From NCBI GenBank assembly GCA_001275005.1, contig JWZX01002341.1, positions 1 through 23,056 on the forward strand: a stretch of DNA of 23,056 nt, written 5' to 3'. Shown piece after piece: positions 9,085 through 17,409 of this stretch. A program made the position numbers and the translations under genes. The number at the start of each line of letters is the position of its first letter. Within the stretch, counting starts at the first letter, position 1. Source of the stretch: Chrysochromulina tobinii. Its lineage: Eukaryota; Haptophyta; Prymnesiales; Chrysochromulinaceae. The notes beneath the pieces were generated by a model. It did not search any database. It had not been told where the DNA came from and saw nothing but the letters and a program-made list of their open reading frames with translations.

Positions 9085-10286
9085 TCAAGTCCATGCAAGC
9101 AGCCTCGTCTGACAGGGCGCTGCGGCAGGGCGAGGGACGTGTGCGCCACCCTTCACCACAGTACCGTAAAACCCGTGGCTCACATTCAACTGGCTGTGGA
9201 TCCACCGAAAGGTGGCCATATTGGCAGCCTGATCGTGCCATTCCACAAAGACGTCGGTCACGCGGCGGCACAGCACGCCGGACTCGATCAGACGCCGCAG
9301 GACGGCGTACTCGCTCCCTTCCACATCCACCCTGCGCAGCGATGGTCACAGGCATACACAGGCAGGGCATTCCAAGGCAACTCATAAGGCAAGGCAGTCC
9401 AAGGCAACTCATAAGGCAGGGCAGTCCAAGGCAACTCATAAGGCAAGGCGGGAGAGAGGGCTTTCTCTCTCAGCAATGTGCAGCGGTGCCACACGTACTT
9501 GAGTACAATGTTGCGAGATGTCGCGTCGCCTAGGCCGTCGAGGAAGGCCGCGGCGTCGACAGTGCGCACGCGGATGAGGGAGTTCTGGTCCTTGAGTGTG
9601 GGCCCTTGGCCCTTCTTACCGTGCACGTCCGTCGTGTGCCGTTGTAGCTCGAGCGAGCTCCCAACGCTACCGCCGTGGATGGTGTCGATCCCGAAGCTCG
9701 CAACCGCACTCTGGTTGGAGAAGGCGCTGTTGCTCAGCGTCACGTTGCTGCCGAAGCCACTTAGCATCTTCGAGGCGGTGCGCTGTAACGAGTCCCAGTG
9801 ACGTGGGTTGGGCTCGAATGCCACCGCACAGTACTGTCGCCGGCTCTCGATCTGCAGCCACGGAGGCCACAAGTAATAGCACGGCGGTGCCTGCCGCATG
9901 TAGATGGGGAAGCGGACGCCCGCATGAAAACAGCTCGGCTGCTCGTACCAACTAACCAAGCTGTCGCCAGTATTTGCGCCAGTGTCGACGTAGAAATGAG
10001 TGCAGCGTGGGGGCGAAGACACCTTGCCGCACGTTCTACGTGTGCTCTCGTGATGCTGCTCCCACTTGAGCTGCGCAGAGGACGAATTGCATGCGCCGCA
10101 CATCCGCGCGCATCGCTCATGAATGGATGCAGTGTAGTTGCTGCCACCTGTACGGCACAAGCTCCGTCTCGCGGAGCACCAGTCGAAAGATTTGACGTCT
10201 ACGCAAGAAGCTGCCGGTAGCGGCCCCATTCGTGCACTGGCGTGGCGCAGCAGCTCGCAGCGCCGCTGCAGGCTGCCATCATCCAT
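9085..10286 (-). CDS. ShKT-domain FkbM methyltransferase, two exons
   Basis: Exon 1 is 10286-9499 and exon 2 is 9331-9085; the joined frame gives 344 residues. An N-terminal ShKT-type domain shows six cysteines at about residues 28, 37, 44, 59, 63 and 66 with the usual final C-x3-C-x2-C. It is followed by an FkbM methyltransferase core: YVDTGANTGDS (99-109), FEPNP (157-161), RTVDAAAFLDGL, then NIVLK joined across the intron to VDVEGSEYAVLRRL and a C-terminal DVFVEWH. The splice is supported because it rebuilds the conserved KVDVEGSEY signature exactly: AA at the exon 1 end plus G at the exon 2 start make the lysine codon. ShKT domains occur in secreted or luminal proteins, so a Golgi or endoplasmic reticulum location is likely. 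No signal peptide is seen from ATG 10286; the frame is open to 10388 without another ATG, so an upstream exon carrying the signal is likely. Confidence 0.85.
9332..9498 (-). other. Spliceosomal intron (167 nt) inside the ShKT-FkbM gene
   Basis: On the minus strand the donor reads CAA|GTACGTGT and the acceptor reads GCGCAG|GGTGG. The length is 167 nt (remainder 2 on division by three). Removing it joins NIVLK to VDVEGSEY, the conserved FkbM motif. Without splicing, the frame reads through the intron and stops soon after its 3' end, giving a protein that lacks the signature motif and C-terminus. More than half of the intron is a 27-bp tandem repeat. Confidence 0.85.
9371..9451 (-). repeat. 27-bp tandem repeat filling the intron (3 copies plus a partial)
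   Basis: Three units begin at 9371, 9398 and 9425 on the plus strand, each containing CCAAGGCAACTCATAAGGC, and differ at only one or two positions near their ends; a partial unit precedes them at about 9360-9370. The unit is a multiple of three and contains no stop in the frame continuing from exon 1, so it would translate as a 9-residue repeat (ALPYELPWT). Its position inside a well-supported intron makes coding use unlikely. Confidence 0.9.
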
Positions 10287-11327
10287 AGCAAATTTCTGAG
10301 GCCACGTCGGGCACCCTGTCCTTGCAACTTCCGATTCAAAACGGGACAGGATGCAAAGCACCGGACGCTTCGATCGGATGCATGCGCTTTAGTTGAAGCC
10401 CAGCCAAGCCAAACCAAACGTTCCATGTCAAAAACGCGCGTCCGTTTGTCCTCGGGGCCTGTGCTAGGCCTGTGCGGGTGTGTGGCTGTTGCGTAACTGC
10501 CCCGGCCTGTGCGCCTCTGACGCGGACACTTGGGCGAAGACGGTGAAATACGCCTGTTCCCTTGTTAAATACTTATTGTGAACTAGGCAGAGCCTCCGTA
10601 TCCACCCGTTCCTCTCCCACGAGAAAGCGAGCTCGCTCTCCACCGTGTACTAGATGCTTCTAAACTCCACTGTGTGCTGCCACGAACCTCCCGTCCCGTG
10701 TGCGTGTTAAGTGTGCTGTTTGCGCCGTGGCTCCAGTACTAGGTGCGGAGACGCGTCTATAGAGACTAATAGAGACGCGTCTAGATGTATGTCGGGACTC
10801 GGGTGGGATCGATCTTGCATCTTGATCGGTGTTCACAGCAAAGGACTACTCCACTACGCTAGATGTGTACCGAAACAGTCTCGTGTGGATGCATGCAACC
10901 AGAGAGGGTTATTCGCGCACTCCCCACATTTTGCAGGCATGCCACATGACCGCCGCGGCGTCGAGCGCATCGCCCATCTACTTGGGCGTCACGCCGTTCT
11001 CCTCCATGTAACAACTCAACATGCGCCTGCGAGATGTGTCCACTGAGGAGTACACTCTTTCTGGGTTGCCATCCGTTGGCGTCCGCGTCCCTCAACGGAC
11101 GCCCACACCGTTCCACACTCACCCCCTCTCATTTTGTTTTGGCCGCTGCCGTGTTGCCCTCGATCGAGGGCCCTCTGACCCCTAAAACTGCTGTACTGCT
11201 CTCGGCTCCGCCCCCACTGCTGATCAAGGCTCTGCCATCTGTGATCGCTCACTCAGCTCGCGAGGAGATGGCGACGGAGCTCGCGCTGTGGATACGCTGT
11301 GGGCCGTCAGTAGGCGTCCCTTCGACT
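10287..11327. other. Intergenic region upstream of the ShKT-FkbM gene
   Basis: About one kilobase has no supported gene. The right part is the 3' flank of the F-box gene; the left part should carry the promoter, and perhaps a 5' exon, of the ShKT-FkbM gene. A + strand frame from 10826 to 11185 is interrupted only by TAA at 11009-11011 and has an ATG at 11021, but it has no recognisable motif and begins at a non-ATG codon. A repeated ACGCGT box occurs at 10748-10783. No tRNA was recognised. Confidence 0.5.
10748..10783. repeat. Direct repeat of GAGACGCGTCTA, also forming a palindrome
   Basis: GAGACGCGTCTA occurs at 10748-10759 and again at 10772-10783, 24 bases apart. Because ACGCGT is itself a palindrome, the arms ACGCGTCT (10751-10758) and AGACGCGT (10773-10780) can also pair as an 8-bp stem around a 14-base loop. 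It could be a paired transcription-factor site; this is conjecture. Confidence 0.6.
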
Positions 11328-12254
11328 CTAGCCATTGACGTTGACACCGAGGCCCTGGGGCGGTTTTTCACCGAAGACCTTGGCGCGTGCTTCCTCGACG
11401 CCGATGCCCCAAAGCTCTGCAAAATTGGACAGGTACGAATGGCCTTGCACAATGTCAAACGTCTTGATCACGGTCGGACCGAGGAGCTCGCACATCTTGG
11501 CCTTGCGGCGCTTCTCGAGCTGTGCATCGGCTGGGTCGACCCAATAGCGGCGACACGAGAATGGCGGCACGCCTCGTGCCCATCGGACGAGCAGCTCATC
11601 GTTCCCGAAGACCTTCGGCGTCTCAACGAACGAGCCGCCCATGAATGTATTGATGTAGTAATCGCGTCCGCTTGATCCGCCTGGCCAACCTGGGCCCTGG
11701 TCGCACAGGACAGAGTCCTCCGTGTCGTAGGCGAGCTGCCCACCACGCACCTCGTCCTCAAACGCATACAGCGTGGAGAGCTCGGTTGCCAACTTGAAGC
11801 GACATGCGTTAGCTCTGAGGGCCTTGAGTTTCTTCTGATCCTTGAGATCATAGAACCGATAGCCATCCCACCAGTAGTCGGCAACGTCGAGCGCTGCACG
11901 TCGGATTCTATTCGTCATGGCCTGTCCTAGCTGGATCAGTTTGGCGACGCGCTCGCGTGGCGAGAGCAGACCCCACGCGTTTGCGTCAGCCCGAGGATCG
12001 TTTCGCAGGCGCCATGGGGTAAGCGGCTGGTCTTCCTCTTCGTTCGTGTACGACTCGGGGAGCGGGAACTCTTCCTCCAGTGCCGCTGTTGCGCCGACCC
12101 AGTTCCACCACGTGTCGATGCGGGTGTTTGCCAGAGTGTGCGTGCGCTTGCAGGTGACCATGAAGTTGGAGGCGTCGTTTAGAGGCAGCGCAGACGCGAT
12201 GTGTACGATGATATCGTCTTCCAGTCTCGCGAAAAGCGACTCAGGCACTTCCAT
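11328..12254 (-). CDS. F-box-like domain protein
   Basis: The product has 308 residues, with ATG 12254 chosen because the longer frame begins at TTG 12293. The N-terminus (about residues 7-45) has the look of an F-box: LEDDIIVHIASALPLNDASNF followed by VTCKRTHTLAN, i.e. the leucine-rich first helix, the LPLND-type turn and the C(K/R)R..L.N end. F-box proteins dock on Skp1 and present substrates to SCF ubiquitin ligases. The rest has no repeat domain that I recognise (no LRR, WD40 or Kelch). It is rich in charged residues and tryptophan, including WWDGYRFYDLKDQKK and a C-terminal segment GHSYLSNFAELWGIGVEEARAKVFG. Many algal proteins with a short F-box-like N-terminus have no known partner. 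A + strand frame overlaps its 3' half but shows no domain and is taken as a shadow. Confidence 0.75.
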   Translation of the reverse strand: MEVPESLFARLEDDIIVHIASALPLNDASNFMVTCKRTHTLANTRIDTWWNWVGATAALEEEFPLPESYTNEEEDQPLTPWRLRNDPRADANAWGLLSPRERVAKLIQLGQAMTNRIRRAALDVADYWWDGYRFYDLKDQKKLKALRANACRFKLATELSTLYAFEDEVRGGQLAYDTEDSVLCDQGPGWPGGSSGRDYYINTFMGGSFVETPKVFGNDELLVRWARGVPPFSCRRYWVDPADAQLEKRRKAKMCELLGPTVIKTFDIVQGHSYLSNFAELWGIGVEEARAKVFGEKPPQGLGVNVNG

Positions 12255-12481
12255 TTTGCTGTGCTTGGAGCCGAGGGACGGAGAGGGAAGCAAATTCTAT
12301 GGTTCGACGGCTCAAGAATCGTCAAGTATGCGCCCCGCGTCAAGTGCACATCTTTGCAAATGCATGCACCCTCCTTCACGCCGTCTCACCAGCCAACTCC
12401 GCCCATATCTTGTTTTCGCCGCATGGCCAATAATCAACGTTCAGGTACATGTAATCGCAACACACGACCTCGGACTCTGCT

Positions 12482-15379
12482 CTACCCTCGAGGTATCCGA
12501 TAGAGGCTCGAGGACGAGAACCCCGTGGTTTTCGAGGTTGAAGCCGTATGCCGCAGCGGCTCAGCCGTGCGCGTGCGTGCGCGATAATCGGCGACGAGCT
12601 CCGCATGCTTGACCCGCACCTCGGTTTCTGCTCGTGCCGCGGCGTCTTGGAGCACTTGGACCATGTTCTCTACAGTCCGCGGTGCGCCAGCGCGCAGCGC
12701 ACGAGGTGGAAGTAGGCGAGGATCGTCTGCCAGGCCGCCAGTTGGTTCAACGTGCTGCCCGCGCGCGATCTGCTGGGTCGAGGGAGACGGACCTGACAGA
12801 TCGCTTGCAGAGAGCGAGGGAGATCGATCGGAGATCGAGGGAGATCGAGCGGAGGCGAGCGCTGCAGGCGTCTCCACGCAGAGCGAAAGAGAGGATGCGG
12901 CGAAGATGTACTGCGAAAGCCCGTTCGCATCGAGCACCTTTGGGGATATGATGCCGTCACTAGCCAGGCTGATCACATCACCAGGGAAGACCTTGCCCTC
13001 AAAGGGTGAGGTTGACTCCACATGGTGGACGATGACGGACCTGCCGTGCATCACGAGGCTGACACCAACGCGGCTCTTGGCCAGTTTCGTCACCTCCACC
13101 AGTCGCACATTGGTGGGTTTCGTCACCTCCACCAGTCGCACATTGGTGAGTTTGGCCGTAGGCTGCTTGGCGGCGAAGAAGCGAGCCTGGTCGCTCTCAT
13201 CCTTGATCGAGAGGCCGAGGGTAAGCACCGATTTGATGCCCACGCGCAGCTTCGTCACCTCCATGCGCAGCTTCGCCACCTCCGACGCAAACTGTTGCCT
13301 CGCGCGCCGCAACTCGTCCTGCGCCATCATCGACTGCTTTGACGTGACCGCCTCGAAATCCGCCGTGTCCGCCCCGCTAGTCCGCGACATCCGCTCATGT
13401 CGATGCTCGTGCGAGGCAACGAGGCCAAGTGCCGTGTCGATGTGTGGCACTTGACTTGAGCCTTGAACGCCACCTCGATGCTCGTGAATGGCAACGAGGC
13501 CAAGCGCCACACTTGCCTTGAGCGCCGCACGTAGCCTTGAACGATCGCGCTCGAGCGCCACCTCGAGCGCGCCCTTGTCGGCCTCGTGTGCCATGCGCTC
13601 CTCGAGCCTCTCGGCCGTCAAGCGCGCACACGCCTGCTCGAGCTGCGAGGCGCTCGCCGTCCGCTCGGCGAGTTCAGCTTCTAGTTGTGCACGCACGCGC
13701 GCCGCTTCGTCTAATACTTGCGCTTGCAAGGCCGCAGCTGCATCGGCGGCGTCCTTCTCCTCTGTGTCCTTGAGTAGCCTTGCGCGCTCATGTTCCAGTG
13801 CCGACGCCTCGATGGCTGCCGCCACCCTCTGCGCGGCGGCGGCCTCGACGGCCTCAACAGCCGCCTCTAGCTCACGCGCGCACTCCTCTCGTGTCGAAGC
13901 GATCGCCTGCTTGATCGCCCCCTCCTGCGCCCGCACCGCCTCCTCCGCCGCCTGGGCCGCCTCCTCGGCACTCAACGCCTGCGCGTTAGTCGCCTCCTGC
14001 GCCCGCTTCGCCTCCTCCGCCTCCTCCGCCGTCTCCTCGGCATGCTTCGTTGCCTTGGCCGCGCCCCTGAGCGCATACGAAAGGGCCAACTTCTTCTGCA
14101 TGGCCGCGATCGCCGTGCTCACGGCCGCCTTCTTGTCCGCTGCGTGGCTCAACGCCTTGACGATCGAGCTCATCCTTGCGCGCGTCCGCTCCTTTGCCAT
14201 TGTCGATGCGATCGCCGCGTCGACGGCCTGCACCAGGCGCTTGGCAGCCTCTGCCTCGAGCGCGCCCTTGTCGGCCTCGTGTGCCATGCGCTCCTCGAGC
14301 CTCTCGGCCGTCAAGCGCGCACACGCCTGCTCGAGCTGCGAGGCGTTCGCCGTCCGCTCGGCGAGTTCGGCTTCGAGTTGTGCACGCAAGCGCGCACCCT
14401 CGTCGACTTGCGCTTTCAGCGCTGCAGCTTGCGCTTCAGAATGCGCTTCAGCGTGCGCTTTCAAGGCCGCTGCCTCAGCTTGCGCTTCATCCGCTTGCGA
14501 TCGCAAGGACTCCAGCATGGGACTCAACGACAGCCTTGCGCGCTCGTGCTCGAGCGCCACCTCGAGCGCGCCCTTGTCGGCCTCGTGTGCCATGCGCTCC
14601 TCGAGCCTCTCGGCCGTCAAGCGCGCACACGCCTGCTCGAGCTGCGAAGCACTCGCCGTCCGCTCGGCGAGTTCAGCTTCTAGTTGTGCACGCACGCGCG
14701 CCGCTTCGTCTACTTGCGCTTGCAAGGCCGCGGTTGTGCTTCGAAGCAATTCCCAAACAGGAGCGACACGGCTTCGAAGTTGTGCATCGAAGCCACTTCT
14801 AGACGGCTTCGTCTTGGGTGCGTAGATCTCGATAGCAGAATCAAACGTTGTCGTCGCCGGTCTCTGTGGGGCGTACGGCGGCGCGTCCCCCGCAGACCAA
14901 GGTCTGCTTAGCTTCGGGGTTTTGCGAAAGGAGAGGTCCAGAAGCTCTTGAGCAGATTGCGAGGCCGTCAGCTTGGGTGTGACGTGCGGGGACGGTTTAC
15001 AAGAAGGTGTCGAGGGTGTAGGCTTGGGCGTCAAGACGTGCGAGCGAGTGTCAGGGGTAGGTGGCGGCCGCCAAGTGACGCGTGATGTTTCCCCAAGATC
15101 CTTCTGCTCAGAGCGAACCTGCTGTGCTCTGCGCAGCGCCACGACTCGCTCTTCTGCGCACGCCAGCATCCTGTCCACTCCAGGAGCCATGGGCTTCGGG
15201 GCATGCATGGGGACGATGGGTGCAACCCGCTGGTCGGCGAAGTGCTGTGGGTATACTGACGAGCGTCCGGAGGCCATCATTGAACCGGCCATCGCCAAAA
15301 CAGCACGAATCGCGACATCGATCGTGACGTGAGAGGGTAACGGTCGACCTGGACGCGAAACGACTGTCGCTTCTCGCAT
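12482..15379 (-). CDS. Long coiled-coil protein with PDZ-like domain and duplicated segments
   Basis: The product has 965 residues from ATG 15379 (the longer frame begins at TTG; ATG 15292 is an alternative). Order: a proline/serine/threonine-rich N-terminal quarter; a coiled-coil-prone region of roughly 550 residues dominated by A, E, Q, R and L; a globular stretch near 12870-13085 resembling a PDZ domain (VGVSLVMHGRSVIVHHVES, SPFEGKVFPGDVISLASDG); then a serine-rich tail. The coiled coil includes three copies of a segment of about 60 residues containing RAQLEAELAERTA, QLEQACARLTAERLEERMAH and EADKGALE. An 11-residue unit containing TNVRLVEVTK is duplicated in tandem beside the PDZ-like part. 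Likely role: cytoskeletal or membrane-associated scaffold; this is inferred from architecture only. Only about 116 bases separate its start from the divergent RS-type gene. Confidence 0.8.
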   Translation of the reverse strand: MREATVVSRPGRPLPSHVTIDVAIRAVLAMAGSMMASGRSSVYPQHFADQRVAPIVPMHAPKPMAPGVDRMLACAEERVVALRRAQQVRSEQKDLGETSRVTWRPPPTPDTRSHVLTPKPTPSTPSCKPSPHVTPKLTASQSAQELLDLSFRKTPKLSRPWSAGDAPPYAPQRPATTTFDSAIEIYAPKTKPSRSGFDAQLRSRVAPVWELLRSTTAALQAQVDEAARVRAQLEAELAERTASASQLEQACARLTAERLEERMAHEADKGALEVALEHERARLSLSPMLESLRSQADEAQAEAAALKAHAEAHSEAQAAALKAQVDEGARLRAQLEAELAERTANASQLEQACARLTAERLEERMAHEADKGALEAEAAKRLVQAVDAAIASTMAKERTRARMSSIVKALSHAADKKAAVSTAIAAMQKKLALSYALRGAAKATKHAEETAEEAEEAKRAQEATNAQALSAEEAAQAAEEAVRAQEGAIKQAIASTREECARELEAAVEAVEAAAAQRVAAAIEASALEHERARLLKDTEEKDAADAAAALQAQVLDEAARVRAQLEAELAERTASASQLEQACARLTAERLEERMAHEADKGALEVALERDRSRLRAALKASVALGLVAIHEHRGGVQGSSQVPHIDTALGLVASHEHRHERMSRTSGADTADFEAVTSKQSMMAQDELRRARQQFASEVAKLRMEVTKLRVGIKSVLTLGLSIKDESDQARFFAAKQPTAKLTNVRLVEVTKPTNVRLVEVTKLAKSRVGVSLVMHGRSVIVHHVESTSPFEGKVFPGDVISLASDGIISPKVLDANGLSQYIFAASSLSLCVETPAALASARSPSISDRSPSLSASDLSGPSPSTQQIARGQHVEPTGGLADDPRLLPPRALRAGAPRTVENMVQVLQDAAARAETEVRVKHAELVADYRARTRTAEPLRHTASTSKTTGFSSSSLYRIPRG
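13086..13151 (-). repeat. 33-bp tandem duplication in coding sequence
   Basis: Two adjacent, nearly perfect 33-bp copies, each containing TTCGTCACCTCCACCAGTCG, encode two copies of an 11-residue unit with TNVRLVEVTK just before the PDZ-like domain. The unit preserves the frame. Confidence 0.8.
13550..13737 (-). repeat. Coiled-coil repeat copy A
   Basis: This is one of three long, highly similar copies of a coiled-coil module in the gene at 12482-15379. It is nearly identical at nucleotide level to copy C (14547-14733), apart from one extra codon near 13711-13713 and a few substitutions. Confidence 0.85.
14253..14425 (-). repeat. Coiled-coil repeat copy B
   Basis: Copy B of the same module. 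The central part (from CGAGCGCGCCCTTGTCGGCC onward, about 100 bases) matches copies A and C base for base; both ends have diverged. Confidence 0.85.
14547..14733 (-). repeat. Coiled-coil repeat copy C
   Basis: Copy C of the same module, almost identical to copy A over about 185 bases. Copy A is separated from it by more than 800 bases of non-duplicated coiled coil, so this is not simple slippage. Confidence 0.85.
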
Positions 15380-15495
15380 GCAAAACGAGAGTCGGCGCAA
15401 GACCAGAAGCACCGACGTTTCTTTAGCAAACTGCAACCGTCACATCTCAAGTGTGAATGTGAAAATGTCCGAAAGGGGGCCCCGTCGCGAGGTCG
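15380..15495. promoter_or_regulatory. Short divergent spacer between coiled-coil and RS-type genes
   Basis: These 116 bases separate two genes transcribed away from each other and must contain, or lie within, both 5' regions. The stretch is lower in GC than either gene. No recognisable core promoter element is visible. Confidence 0.4.
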
Positions 15496-17378
15496 ATGCC
15501 GTCTGTGCGTGGTGGCGCGCTGTCGCCGCTTCCGACGTCGCACGGTCAGCCGAACAGCGACGGCAGCGGCTCGCCGTTCTCGCCCTCCCGACTACTGTCC
15601 GGCTTTGTTGAGGACGACGACGTCAGCGCCACGCGGGCAAAGGCGAAGGCGGCCGATAAACGTGCGGCTGCGGATGCTTCCGGCGTGGGCGGGTCGAAGA
15701 GCACTCGGAACAAGGGCGTCGCGCGGCGCGAGAATGCGCGTGGGGAGAGCCGCTCCGACTCGCGTACCGACGGGGGGCGCACTCGGGCCGACGACGACAA
15801 GGACCCCGAGGGCAAACGGACCAAGAATGGAGGCAGCAGCAGCATCACCGAAGCCAAGCTGGGCAAGATCGGTGGCAGCGGCAGCACCGACGCAGGAGGC
15901 GGCGGCGGGCGTCCCAAGGGCGGTGGCAGTAACAGCAACAGCTCCAAGGTCCCTGGCGGCAACTCCAAGGGCGGCGGCGGTGGCGGAGACGGGGGCGTCG
16001 GCGGGAGCAGCACCAAGGGTGCTGTGGTGAGCGCCAAAGGAGGAGGCGGCGGCTCGGGCGACGACCCGAGCGCGACCTTTATGCGCACAATCGAGGGGCA
16101 GCGCGCGGAGGCGAAGCGCAAGCGCAACGAAAGCCGTCTGAGGCCTTGCGTCTTCGGCCTCGAGGACGAATTCGAGGCCGATTGGTCTGCGATGCCCATG
16201 CCAGAGCCGGACGAGGTCTTTGTGGTGCAGGCCACCGCGACGCCATTTGGCTCCGTGAGCATGCCACGCCCTTATTGGCGCGTGCCGGCCGGCCGCGCGA
16301 TGACGCCCTCGACCGGCCCGCTTCAGCTCGGCGCTCGCTTTTGGGACGAGACCAATTACGACCCCCTTGAGGCCCGTGTCCGGTGTCCAGAGGAGCCAGA
16401 GTGGGTCCCGCCCTCACAGGCGGAGCATGTACCCCGCGGACGCGAGGCGCTCGCGGCGGTGTTCGCGGAGCAGCAGCAGCTTCGACTCCAGGCCGCGCGC
16501 GCGGCGGCGGCCGCCGCCGCTGCGTCCGACGCGGGCCACGAATATCCCATATTTGGCAACGAATATCCCACATCTGATGGAGATGGGGCGGCGGCGGCCG
16601 CGGCGGCGGCGGCGGCTGCAGCGGCGGCGTTCGATGGTGGTGTGGGAGCGGTTCCCTCCGCAGAGGATCGGCCGCAACCCGCGTCATCACTGGCTACGAC
16701 CGACACACTGCCGACAGCGCCCGGTAGTTGGAGTGCAAGGATGCTGGTCGGCCCCGTCTCCGTGGATGTGCGGGTGCTGATGGCTGCTTATGGTGTCTCT
16801 GGCCCTATGGGCGGCGGCCCCATGCCCCCTGGCGGCATGGGCATGGGCATGGGCCCTGGCGGCATGGGCATGGGCATGGGCATGGGCCCTGGCGGCATGG
16901 GCATGGGCATGGGCATGGGCCCTGGCGGCATGGGCATGGGCATGGGCGGCGGCCCCATGCCCCCTGGCGGCATGGGCATGGGCGCGAACATGGGCGCGAA
17001 CATGGGCGGACCGTTGCCGTATGGCAGCCTGCACCACTGGTTCCCGCCGCCCGGCCCGCCACCCGGCATGGGGATGTTGCCTAATATGGGTCTCGGTCCC
17101 GATGGTCTCGATGGGTCTGGATCCATGTTGCCTAATATGGGTGGGCCTCTCCACCCGTCGGCCATGTTGCCCTCGTACTCGGCGCCCGGTAAGGCACTCC
17201 TGCCTCCGCCGTACGCGCCCCCGCAGATGCCCGCGCCCGGGGTGGCGGTCCAGCCTCCGCCGTACGCGCCCCCGCAGATGCCCTCGCGCGTGCAGCCCCT
17301 GGCGCGCATGCCATCCAAACACCTGCATCCGGGGGCGGGACAGCCGGTGCACCAGACTGCGCATGCAGATCCGCCGCC

Positions 17379-17409
<31 letters not shown>

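Noticed and set aside
8825-9439. A minus-strand open frame with a repeated MSCLGLPCL-like segment.
   Set aside because: The repeat is the 27-bp intron minisatellite read in another frame; downstream it runs across exon 2 of the FkbM gene in the wrong frame.
9332-9498. The 9-residue peptide repeat ALPYELPWT as a genuine protein domain.
   Set aside because: Splicing it out restores the conserved KVDVEGSEY motif exactly, with good GT and AG sites, so it is intronic.
10826-11185. A + strand frame with one internal stop that might be a decayed gene.
   Set aside because: No motif is recognisable and such lengths are expected by chance in GC-rich DNA; it is mentioned only in the intergenic description.
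11034-11675. A 213-codon + strand open frame overlapping the 3' part of the F-box gene.
   Set aside because: It starts at a non-ATG codon, has no recognisable motif, and half of it is antisense to a better-supported gene.
13488-14825. A 445-codon + strand open frame, rich in Ala and Ser, opposite the coiled-coil gene.
   Set aside because: It mirrors the repeated GC-rich codons of the minus-strand coiled coil, shows no domain, and its repeats are just the antisense of the coiled-coil modules.
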